From: IOR16 sp034927775
Lineage (GTDB): Bacteria > Bacillota > Clostridia > Peptostreptococcales > Anaerovoracaceae
Assembly: GCA_034927775.1 (NCBI GenBank)
Contig: JAYFPL010000045.1
Coordinates: forward strand, 1-16,633
Direction of reading: 5' to 3'
Length of the DNA stretch: 16,633 bases
Shown: in pieces, positions 8,083 to 13,963 of the stretch
Position numbering within the stretch: the first letter of the stretch is position 1
Layout: each line of letters opens with the position of its first letter
Translations under genes and position numbers: made by a program
The notes under the pieces: generated by a model
The model's database searches: none
Seen by the model: only the letters and a program-made list of their open reading frames with translations
What the model was told of the DNA's origin: nothing

Positions 8083-9144
8083 TTAGTCTTTAATATTTGC
8101 TGGCATGGATTCATATGGAATTCCAGCGAAAGATTTCAAGATTGCCTCAAATATAATTTTTGCTCCTTGACAAGGAACAGCCATGCCAATTTGTTTTCGA
8201 ACACTTTCTTTAGTTCCTTCAAAAATGTAATCATCAGGAAATGTCTGTAATCGTGCTCGCTCTCGATTTGTTAGGGCGCGAGGTTCTTCCCAGTGATAGA
8301 TGTGAGTTCCGCCGCCGCCGCTGCCAGTTACAGTATATGCTGGCTTGTCTGGATCAAGACGTTTATATATCTGACTTATTTTTGCACCACGTATATTGAG
8401 TTTCAACTCGTCCGGCAGGTCAGCTGTAAAAGCGTTTTGCCCAGGTTGGATATATTGTAATCTTTGTACAACAGTCGCAGATTGTCTTGTTAATTCGTTA
8501 TTTGGAGCGTCTGCTGGAATCGGAGGTACCTCAATAGCTGTACGGCATGTATTATCTATATTTAAATAGGGTGTATTAGACGGAATGTTGTAAACAACAT
8601 CAAGATCCTTACGAATACCAACAATAATTATACGATGTCTTGCCTGTGGAACACCATATGTTTCGAATTTATAAAGATTAGGATACAATTTGTATCCAAA
8701 ACGTCCAGCGACCTTCATTTCATCTAGTATTTTGGTAAATGCAGTGCCATCATTTGCGTTGCGCAATCCGCCAACATTTTCGGCAAGAAACCAATCTGGG
8801 TTATAATGATTTAGAGCTTTTATGCCATATGAATAGAGTGGTCCGTAAATGCCATCCATGCCTTTCTGTTCACCAACAACACTATAATCGTTGCAGGGAA
8901 ATCCAAATGCAAATGCGTTAATTTTTGCAAGGTGTGTCAAATCAAATTTGCGAATATCAGCATGATATACTGTTTCAGGAGCATCAGGGCAGATATTTCG
9001 TCTGTATGTTTTACAAGTATTTTCATCATAATCATTTGCCCATTGATGAACAATACCAAAATTGGGATCACCTATGTCTGCATGAGTTGCCCCCCATGCT
9101 AAGCCACCAGGACCGCAGAATAATTCTCCAAGTCTATATATCAT
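8083..9144 (-). CDS. DNA (cytosine-5)-methyltransferase of the restriction island
   Basis: A 353-residue m5C methyltransferase that would protect the sites cut by the island. Motif I is LFCGPGG (8-14), the catalytic cysteine is C84 in FGFPCNDYS (motif IV), motif VI is ENV (122-124), motif VIII is QARHR (167-171), the target recognition region lies at about 185-280, motif IX is RALTNRERARLQTFPD (289-304) and motif X is QIGMAVP (318-324), where GMAVP replaces the usual GNAVP. All catalytic motifs are present. It is encoded opposite to the restriction genes and its ATG overlaps the TGA of the upstream XRE gene by four bases (ATGA), indicating translational coupling. CglI and NgoAVII also use C5 methyltransferases. 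Specificity cannot be read by eye. Confidence 0.93.
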   Translation of the reverse strand: MIYRLGELFCGPGGLAWGATHADIGDPNFGIVHQWANDYDENTCKTYRRNICPDAPETVYHADIRKFDLTHLAKINAFAFGFPCNDYSVVGEQKGMDGIYGPLYSYGIKALNHYNPDWFLAENVGGLRNANDGTAFTKILDEMKVAGRFGYKLYPNLYKFETYGVPQARHRIIIVGIRKDLDVVYNIPSNTPYLNIDNTCRTAIEVPPIPADAPNNELTRQSATVVQRLQYIQPGQNAFTADLPDELKLNIRGAKISQIYKRLDPDKPAYTVTGSGGGGTHIYHWEEPRALTNRERARLQTFPDDYIFEGTKESVRKQIGMAVPCQGAKIIFEAILKSFAGIPYESMPANIKD

Positions 9145-9479
9145 CGTTTTGCCTCACTTTTTCGTTTATTAATCAGCGAATCAATAAATAATTTAATATA
9201 ACTGCAATCCTGTTCAGTCAGGTAGGCACTATCCTGCCATTGCATTATTCTATGTTTACTTAGTGAGTCATTGCTGATATAGCCAGTTTCCACCAAAATG
9301 TCTATCAAATCAATTTTTAATTCAACTGATATCTTTACTAGAGCTTCAATTGAAATTTCTTTTCCGTGTTCAATTCTCGAAATATACGCATCGTTAGCAC
9401 CAATTAGCGTCCCCAGCTTATCTTGTGAAAAGCCAAGCTCTGTGCGTCTATTTTTGATTAATGTTTTTAATTCTGTCAT
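9141..9479 (-). CDS. XRE-family HTH regulator coupled to the methyltransferase
   Basis: A 112-residue protein with an N-terminal XRE/Cro-type helix-turn-helix at about residues 6-60 (LGFSQDKLGTLIGANDAYISRIEHG). It resembles the controller proteins that time expression in restriction-modification systems, though it is longer than classic C proteins, with a C-terminal extension of about 50 residues. It is the first gene of a two-gene minus-strand operon with the methyltransferase. Its AGGAGGCGC ribosome binding site and a good promoter lie directly upstream, and that promoter contains a small palindrome and adjoins a large one, so autoregulation is likely (inference). It could alternatively act on the restriction-operon promoter. 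Confidence 0.82.
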   Translation of the reverse strand: MTELKTLIKNRRTELGFSQDKLGTLIGANDAYISRIEHGKEISIEALVKISVELKIDLIDILVETGYISNDSLSKHRIMQWQDSAYLTEQDCSYIKLFIDSLINKRKSEAKR

Positions 9480-9484
9480 TTAAC

Positions 9485-9493
9485 GCGCCTCCT
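9485..9493 (-). promoter_or_regulatory. Ribosome binding site of the XRE gene
   Basis: Read on the minus strand this is AGGAGGCGC, five bases before the ATG at 9479. It fixes the start of the regulator gene. Confidence 0.7.
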
Positions 9494-9498
9494 GCATT

Positions 9499-9527
9499 AT
9501 TATAAAGGATTTGCTGCAAAACGTCAA
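9499..9527 (-). promoter_or_regulatory. Promoter of the XRE-methyltransferase operon
   Basis: On the minus strand TTGACG (9522-9527) and a perfect TATAAT (9499-9504) are separated by 17 bases, close to the sigma-A consensus. The spacer contains the palindrome TTTGCTGCAAA (9510-9520), a plausible operator. The strength of this promoter fits early methyltransferase expression after element transfer. Confidence 0.75.
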
Positions 9528-9531
9528 GAAA

Positions 9532-9573
9532 AAAGCAATTAATCGCTGCATATTTGCAGCGATTAATTGCTTT
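9532..9573. repeat. Perfect 19-bp inverted repeat with 4-nt loop beside the XRE promoter
   Basis: Arms 9532-9550 and 9555-9573 are exactly complementary around TATT. On the minus strand the stem is followed by six T residues, so it can work as an intrinsic terminator that blocks minus-strand read-through into the XRE promoter. Its centre (GCTGCA and TGCAGC) repeats the core of the palindrome in the promoter spacer, so it may also bind the XRE protein. It marks the right edge of the restriction island, just before the coupling-protein gene. Confidence 0.8.
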
Positions 9574-9677
9574 CACCTTAGGTTTAGTTAATATGCAATA
9601 CATGAATTTCAAACAAGATTTACTTAAATTAGCAAGAAGATTATTTTTTCTATTATAAAGGTTGAAAGGAGAACAAA

Positions 9678-11489
9678 GTGAACGAACAACTCATAATTTT
9701 AATATCCTCAGCGGCCATCATGTTTCTCATAATCGGGGGGCTGTCCCTCCTTGCTCATTATTACACACTCAATGGCATTAAATCCAAAACCGTAGGTGAT
9801 GGACAGCACGGTGTGGCAAGGTTTGCAACTAAAAAAGAAATACCTCAAATTTATCATCCTGTAACCTTTAAAGTTGCTGATTGGAGATTAGTCGAAAATC
9901 TTCCAACGGAGCAAGGCTTAGTTGTCGGATCAACAGGAAGAAAAGGAACTGTCACTGCACTTGTAGACACAGACGATGTACACTGCTTGATGATTGGTGC
10001 GGCAGGTGTTGGTAAAACTGCATTTTTCCTTTATCCAAACCTAGAATATGCCTGTGCCAGCGGTATGAGTTTTATCACAACTGATACCAAGGGTGATCTC
10101 GCAAGAAATTATGGAACTATCGCTAAAGAAAATTACGGCTACAATATTGCCGTTCTTGATTTGCGTAACCCTACACGCAGTGATGGAAACAATCTTTTGC
10201 ATTTGGTAAATAAATATATGGACTTATATCGACAGGATAATGGCAACTTTTCCGCAAGGGCAAAGGCCGAAAAGTACGCAAAGATTATTGCAAAAACAAT
10301 TGTATCTCCCGATGGGAATAATGCCGGAATGGGACAAAATGCATTCTTCTATGATGCAGCAGAGGGACTTTTGACAGCGGTGATATTGCTCATTGCAGAA
10401 TACTTACCGCCAACTGAAATTGATGGGCAATTAGTAGATAAAAGGCATATTGTTTCTGTGTTCAAAATGGTACAAGACCTAATGGCACCAAGTCAAGTGA
10501 AAGGAAAAAGTCAGTTTCAACTTTTAATGGATAAGCTGCCATCAACCCATAAAGCAAAGTGGTTTGCAGGGGCTGCTATTAACTCTGCAGAACAAGCAAT
10601 GGCATCTGTTCTCTCCACTGTACTTTCAAAGCTCAATGCTTTTTTGGATACAGAAATGGAGCAGATTCTTTGTTTTCATTCATCTATCGATGCCGAGACT
10701 TTCTGTAATGAAAAGTCGGCAATCTTTCTTATTCTTCCAGAGGAAGACAACACAAAATATTTTATGGTGTCATTATTTCTACAGCAGTTCTATCGTGAAA
10801 TGCTTATGGTGGCGGATGAACACGGTGGCAAACTTCCAAACCGTGTGATGATTTATGCCGATGAGATTGGAACTATTCCCCAAATTGAGTCATTTGAAAT
10901 GATGCTGTCTGCTGGACGTTCCAGAAGAATTTCTGTTGTTCCAATTATTCAATCCTTTGCACAGCTTGATAAGAATTATGGTAAAGAAGGTTCCCAGATT
11001 ATCACAGATAACTGCCAACTGACGATATTCGGGGGATTTGCTCCTAACTCTGAAACAGCACAGGTACTTTCTAAATCTTTGGGCAACAGAACGGTAATGA
11101 GTGGCAGTATCAGCCGTGGTAAAAACGATCCTTCACAATCATTACAGATGATAGAACGCCCGCTTTTAACTGCGGATGAACTGAAATCATTGCCGAAGGG
11201 TAGCTTTGTGGTGATGAAGACAGGTGCTCATCCCATGAAAACTAAGCTGAAATTATTTTTAGACTGGGGCATTACTTTTGAAAAATCGTATCAAATGGAG
11301 GAAAAATCTCATCGCAAGGTTTATTATGCAGATAAATATGAGCTGGAACAAAATATTCTAAAGGAAATGGCGGCTGTTGAATTAGCAGACGAAACAGATG
11401 ATAACCAACATAGAAAAAAAGGAGGTAAGCGGCATAACCATATTGCAGAAGATGAAATTAATCCGAGGCGGAAAGTACTCAGAACATAA
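9678..11489 (+). CDS. VirD4/TraG-type conjugal coupling ATPase
   Basis: The type IV coupling protein that links the relaxase-DNA complex to the membrane channel and helps drive DNA export. It has 603 residues. A single N-terminal membrane segment spans about 5-27, Walker A is GAAGVGKT at 107-114, and Walker B is RVMIYADEIG at 389-398 with D395 and E396, followed by the conserved GRSRRISVVPIIQS segment. The C-terminal tail is short, charged and histidine/arginine rich, possibly for substrate contacts. The start is GTG with a GAAAGGAGA site at 9664-9672. It belongs to the conjugation backbone, separated from the TOPRIM gene by the restriction island. The small HTH gene follows after 12 bases. 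Confidence 0.92.
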   Translation: MNEQLIILISSAAIMFLIIGGLSLLAHYYTLNGIKSKTVGDGQHGVARFATKKEIPQIYHPVTFKVADWRLVENLPTEQGLVVGSTGRKGTVTALVDTDDVHCLMIGAAGVGKTAFFLYPNLEYACASGMSFITTDTKGDLARNYGTIAKENYGYNIAVLDLRNPTRSDGNNLLHLVNKYMDLYRQDNGNFSARAKAEKYAKIIAKTIVSPDGNNAGMGQNAFFYDAAEGLLTAVILLIAEYLPPTEIDGQLVDKRHIVSVFKMVQDLMAPSQVKGKSQFQLLMDKLPSTHKAKWFAGAAINSAEQAMASVLSTVLSKLNAFLDTEMEQILCFHSSIDAETFCNEKSAIFLILPEEDNTKYFMVSLFLQQFYREMLMVADEHGGKLPNRVMIYADEIGTIPQIESFEMMLSAGRSRRISVVPIIQSFAQLDKNYGKEGSQIITDNCQLTIFGGFAPNSETAQVLSKSLGNRTVMSGSISRGKNDPSQSLQMIERPLLTADELKSLPKGSFVVMKTGAHPMKTKLKLFLDWGITFEKSYQMEEKSHRKVYYADKYELEQNILKEMAAVELADETDDNQHRKKGGKRHNHIAEDEINPRRKVLRT

Positions 11490-11501
11490 GGAGGGGAATC
11501 T

Positions 11502-11759
11502 TTGAGCTTATTTGGGAATTTATATCAAGAAGAACTGCCGTCACGAGCTAAATCAGTGTATATGTATCTGAAAGACCGCAGTAACGCAGATGACCAATGC
11601 TGGCCTTCCATCAAAACGATTGCAAAGGATACTTCTATGTCGGTGAGTACTGTGAAAAGAGCCATAGAAGACTTAGTCCGCTATGGTCTGCTTACGAAGC
11701 AATTTAGATATCGTGAGAATGGCAGTCATACATCTAATCTATATCTTTTAAAAAAATAA
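11502..11759 (+). CDS. Small helix-turn-helix protein (replication-initiator-like winged HTH)
   Basis: An 85-residue protein whose body fits a winged helix-turn-helix of the HTH_36 type often found in ICEs and in replication-initiator N-termini: RAKSVYMYL, WPSIKTIAKDTSMSVSTVKRAIEDLVRYGLL at about 34-64, then a short wing ending SNLYLLKK. It starts at TTG, placed by an AAGGAGGGG site at 11488-11496 that overlaps the stop of the coupling-protein gene, so the two are translated together. The DNA target is unknown; it probably controls transfer or replication genes. Confidence 0.75.
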   Translation: MSLFGNLYQEELPSRAKSVYMYLKDRSNADDQCWPSIKTIAKDTSMSVSTVKRAIEDLVRYGLLTKQFRYRENGSHTSNLYLLKK

Positions 11760-11819
11760 CCGGTAAATCATCAAAAAGACATTGTTTCCGCTAAGGGCAT
11801 ACTATGCCTTTTCAGTGGT

Positions 11820-11865
11820 CTTAGGTGGAGTTCATGGTGAACTGCCCAGAAGGTATCACTCTAAG
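11820..11865. repeat. Nested inverted repeats downstream of the HTH gene
   Basis: An inner 6-bp palindrome (11829-11834 with 11838-11843, loop TGG) lies within an outer CTTAG/CTAAG pair (11820-11824 with 11861-11865). A weaker hairpin, GGCATA/TATGCC, precedes it at about 11795-11813. The function is unknown; RNA structure or a protein-binding site is possible. Confidence 0.35.
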
Positions 11866-12061
11866 ATAGATTTAATATCAGAGAAAAAATAATCTTATAT
11901 ATCTTAAGAATATAACAGATTTTGCTAATAATTATAAAATTGGATAATTTTTATAAATTTTCGCATAGTTCGACAATATTTTTAGATAAAATAACTTATA
12001 ATTATATCATAATCAGTATAAAAAAGTTGTCAAATCATATATGAATGTGGAGGACATGTAT

Positions 12062-12127
12062 ATGATAAAACATTATGGTATTGAAGTATTAATATGTATT
12101 GAGAGCAGCTCGTCAAGATTTAATTGA
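12062..12127 (+). CDS. 21-residue leader peptide of an attenuator-like region
   Basis: A short ORF (MIKHYGIEVLICIESSSSRFN) with a GGAGG site at 12049-12053, eight bases before its ATG; a second in-frame ATG at 12056 is too close to that site. The last third of the ORF lies inside a terminator hairpin, so a ribosome on the peptide would block or reshape the hairpin. This is the layout of ribosome-mediated attenuators in front of antibiotic-resistance and other inducible genes. The four consecutive serine codons near its end could be the stalling point (inference). No matching structural gene follows before the sigma-like gene 500 bases downstream. Confidence 0.45.
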   Translation: MIKHYGIEVLICIESSSSRFN

Positions 12128-12147
12128 CTTTGTCTGCTCTTTTTTTA
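12102..12147 (+). terminator. Intrinsic terminator overlapping the leader ORF
   Basis: The outer stem AGAGCAG/CTGCTCT (12102-12108 with 12134-12140) encloses an inner GTCAA/TTGAC stem (12112-12116 with 12124-12128) and is followed by seven T residues (12141-12147). It overlaps the end of the 21-codon leader, giving an attenuator arrangement. Confidence 0.8.
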
Positions 12148-12486
12148 TATTTCAAATAACAAAGGTGTTAGCTGTGTTAATTACAAAATTACTTTTTAAA
12201 TGTAGCCATTTAGATGACAAAAAAATAAGGGGATTGGCACAGCAGCGTAAGGAACTCTTCATCTTTTGCAGAGGTTGCTGTGTAGGTGAGGGTGGTGTAT
12301 ATGAAGTACTGCTGTATAAGACAGCGCTTGAATATACATTCAATAAACTATCGATTAAAGTTGCATCTGCACAAAATACATAAACGTAGCCATAAAAGAC
12401 GAACCAGCAGTAAAGAAAATAGAAAATATAAATTAAATTTAAGCAATGAAGTAGAACCACAGTGTTTTATGACTTCGGATATTAGT

Positions 12487-12530
12487 GCCAAATTTATTCC
12501 AACAAGGAATAAGTTTGGCTTTTTTATTTT
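12487..12530 (+). terminator. Strong intrinsic terminator
   Basis: A 14-bp stem with one wobble pair (12487-12500 with 12506-12519), loop AACAA and a T-rich run at 12520-12530. It would stop read-through from upstream about 90 bases before the sigma-like gene. Confidence 0.85.
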
Positions 12531-12564
12531 TACAGATAGTTTAGGGTTTGTTGGCTGTCGTTCC

Positions 12565-12614
12565 CCTCCGTTTTTTTGAACTTTGATTATTTTTCAAAAT
12601 TCAGAAAACGGAGG
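12565..12614 (+). promoter_or_regulatory. Hairpin sequestering the ribosome binding site of the sigma-like gene
   Basis: CCTCCGTTTT at 12565-12574 is exactly complementary to AAAACGGAGG at 12605-12614, and the second arm contains the GGAGG ribosome binding site of the gene starting at 12623. An inner TTTTGAA/TTCAAAA pairing (12574-12580 with 12593-12599) can extend the structure. In the folded mRNA translation would be blocked, implying a switch such as a ribosome, protein or processing event. Confidence 0.6.
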
Positions 12615-12622
12615 AAAAGCAA

Positions 12623-13072
12623 ATGACTGTAAACAGAAGAATACCAAATTATAAAAAGATGTATCCAAGTGCAAGTGATGAAGTTATTAAGGTTTTAAAA
12701 CAAGGAGCAAGAAAAGCAATTTACCAAGAGTATGATTTGAAGGCTGAAACTTTTGTATTAGATGATGAAAAGGAAAAAGCCTATTTTGTTCCAAGCAGAG
12801 AAGATTCATTAGAACGATTGATTGAAGCAAACATGCAGTTCTGTGACGAGAAAATTGATGTGGAGGAAACAGCTGTCAAAGAAGTTATGATTGAGAAACT
12901 TCTAGACAGCTTAAAGTTTCTTGCGCAGGAAGAGAAGGAACTTATAAATGCTCTTTTTTACGAAGAAAGAAGTGAGCGTGAATATGCAGAACAGTTAGGT
13001 GTTTACCACAATGCGGTACATAAGAGAAAGAACCGTATTATTAAAAAGCTGAAAGTTTTAATGACAAAATAA
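12623..13072 (+). CDS. Sigma-70-family-like regulator of the element
   Basis: A 149-residue protein similar in size and pattern to the small sigma-like regulators of Tn916/Tn1549-type elements (the Orf7 type). The C-terminal third, about residues 95-149 (LAQEEKELINALFYEERSEREYAEQLGVYHNAVHKRKNRIIKKLKVL), has the helix-turn-helix of sigma region 4, where YHNAVHKRKNRIIKKL is the recognition helix and its extension. A clear region 2 is not evident, so it may be a DNA-binding activator and not a full sigma factor. The ATG is set by CGGAGG at 12609-12614, which is masked by an upstream complement. A strong terminator follows 17 bases after the stop. It is probably the switch for excision or transfer genes (inference). 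Confidence 0.75.
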   Translation: MTVNRRIPNYKKMYPSASDEVIKVLKQGARKAIYQEYDLKAETFVLDDEKEKAYFVPSREDSLERLIEANMQFCDEKIDVEETAVKEVMIEKLLDSLKFLAQEEKELINALFYEERSEREYAEQLGVYHNAVHKRKNRIIKKLKVLMTK

Positions 13073-13089
13073 AAGTTCAGGGTGTGCAG

Positions 13090-13130
13090 CCCCCTCACTT
13101 AACGTTGAAGTAAGTGAGGGGGTATTTTTT
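13090..13130 (+). terminator. Strong intrinsic terminator after the sigma-like gene
   Basis: A perfect 12-bp G+C-rich stem (13090-13101 with 13111-13122), nine-base loop and T-run at 13123-13130. It isolates the sigma-like gene from the structured region and recombinases downstream. Confidence 0.92.
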
Positions 13131-13245
13131 CCTCTTAAAGCACCTTTAAAATTAAATATCCGATTTCATAAATACATTAGCTGATGAGCCTTAACCGGGA
13201 GAGCAACATTGATAGATGCGCTGTGACCTCCTGTAAAATCAGGAC

Positions 13246-13267
13246 AATCCATGAAAATGGATTTTTT
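13246..13267 (+). terminator. Short GAAA-tetraloop terminator
   Basis: A 7-bp stem, AATCCAT/ATGGATT (13246-13252 with 13257-13263), with a GAAA loop and a T-run to 13267. It follows directly on another small hairpin (13229-13244), so the pair may form an attenuator. Confidence 0.55.
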
Positions 13268-13443
13268 CTTCCGATTTTATTAATGCGGCCAACATAAGGA
13301 GCGAGCGGGTCCGTCTGATCATGAAACAATTTATAGTGGATTGTATTGCCATAATCTTATCAGCCTATAATGATACTTCTGTCCAGCCACAGACTCACGC
13401 AATGGGGGCAGCCTGCAGAGATCCTGCAGGAGGTGAGATTCCT

Positions 13444-13476
13444 ATGATGAGAATTAACTACTCTCAGTTTATGTAA
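13444..13476 (+). CDS. Ten-residue candidate leader peptide
   Basis: MMRINYSQFM preceded by AGGAGGTGA at 13428-13436, an essentially perfect anti-Shine-Dalgarno complement placed seven bases before the ATG. That site sits in a hairpin (CTCAC at 13394-13398 pairs with GTGAG at 13433-13437, with CTGCAG repeats inside), and three more hairpins follow the stop. Such a strong site in front of so short an ORF suggests a regulatory leader peptide. Confidence 0.35.
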   Translation: MMRINYSQFM

Positions 13477-13575
13477 ATCGCCCTAAACTTTGCGAAAGCA
13501 AGGCCGTGTACTTGGGAAGTAGTGTCGAATAAAGTACAGCAATATAAGATAACTGACTTAATGTCAGAAGCAATG

Positions 13576-13638
13576 GGGATTACCTATGTTTTATCTGCTT
13601 TTGCAGAACAAACGAAGACAGCCGTAATCCCTATTTTT
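13576..13638 (+). terminator. Terminator-like long-loop hairpin before the SHOCT-like gene
   Basis: GGGATTAC (13576-13583) pairs with GTAATCCC (13624-13631) around a 40-base loop that itself contains CTGC/GCAG, followed by TATTTTT. Because it ends 41 bases before the next gene it could be an attenuator for the recombination operon. Confidence 0.4.
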
Positions 13639-13678
13639 GTGATATTTAGATAAACTAAATAGGAACGGAGTAAATGAT

Positions 13679-13885
13679 ATGGATTTAATGAAAATAGGTG
13701 CGGAAATTGCTAAAGAACATGAAATGACAATAGAACAATCTCAAAATGAAGTGCACTATAAAATGTCAATTAAGTTTCTTGATATTCTAAAAAGAAAAGG
13801 CATTGTTTCTGATATTGAGTATGAACAAATAGATGAACTAAACCGCCAATCCTTTTCTCCAAGCCTTGCAAAAGTATATGTGTAA
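13679..13885 (+). CDS. Small SHOCT-like protein preceding the recombinases
   Basis: A 68-residue protein whose second half (FLDILKRKGIVSDIEYEQIDELNR, residues about 33-56) matches the SHOCT short C-terminal domain pattern: a helix, a G-I-turn, then an acidic E-Y/F helix. Closely similar small proteins are common just upstream of serine recombinase genes in Clostridia ICEs. The ATG is supported by GGAACGGAG at 13662-13670. It could be an accessory or directionality protein of the recombinases, but that is inferred only from position. It ends 78 bases before the first recombinase. Confidence 0.7.
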   Translation: MDLMKIGAEIAKEHEMTIEQSQNEVHYKMSIKFLDILKRKGIVSDIEYEQIDELNRQSFSPSLAKVYV

Positions 13886-13963
13886 TAACACTTGCTATTA
13901 TAATTGCTTTGGGGTATTGTGTGTTGCTAACAGAAGGCTTACTTCTGGGAAAGGAGGAAATGT

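Larger units (their letters stand above)
11760..12622. other. 863-bp gene-poor stretch with leader and terminator signals
   Basis: No convincing protein gene is seen. In order it holds a hairpin region (11820-11865), a very AT-rich block (about 11875-12035) with a TATAAT at 11997-12002 but no well-spaced -35 box, a 21-codon leader ORF with an overlapping terminator (12062-12147), about 330 bases without recognised content, a second strong terminator (12487-12530), and a hairpin covering the ribosome binding site of the next gene (12565-12614). Two overlapping 94- and 97-codon frames in the middle look like chance. It may be the regulatory remnant of a lost cargo gene. Confidence 0.55.
13131..13678 (+). 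ncRNA. Candidate structured leader RNA upstream of the recombination module
   Basis: About 550 bases with no recognisable protein but a dense series of hairpins on the plus strand. These include TCCTG/CAGGA (13229-13244), a terminator (13246-13267), a hairpin holding a perfect Shine-Dalgarno (13394-13437), a ten-codon ORF (13444-13476), a GNRA-tetraloop hairpin (13488-13503), a 7-bp stem (13507-13513 with 13532-13538), CTGAC/GTCAG (13553-13567) and a terminator-like stem (13576-13638). It matches no riboswitch class that I know. A conserved regulatory leader controlling the SHOCT and recombinase genes is the best guess. Confidence 0.4.

Noticed and set aside
11795..11865. oriT of the element at the nested inverted repeats
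   Set aside because: oriT usually lies near the relaxase gene start, which is off the left edge. Inverted repeats alone are not enough to call it.
12099..12383. 94-codon plus-strand frame
   Set aside because: It starts with TTG inside a terminator stem, has no ribosome binding site, and its composition looks like chance translation of non-coding DNA.
12286..12579. 97-codon plus-strand frame
   Set aside because: It runs straight through a strong terminator and its T-run and lacks a ribosome binding site; the basic, low-complexity protein resembles no family I know.
13184..13297. 37-codon ORF in the structured region
   Set aside because: There is no ribosome binding site and it spans two hairpins, one a terminator.
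13321..13476. 51-codon ORF ending at the same stop as the ten-codon leader
   Set aside because: Its start lacks a suitably placed ribosome binding site; the in-frame ATG at 13444 has a near-perfect one, so only the short form was kept.
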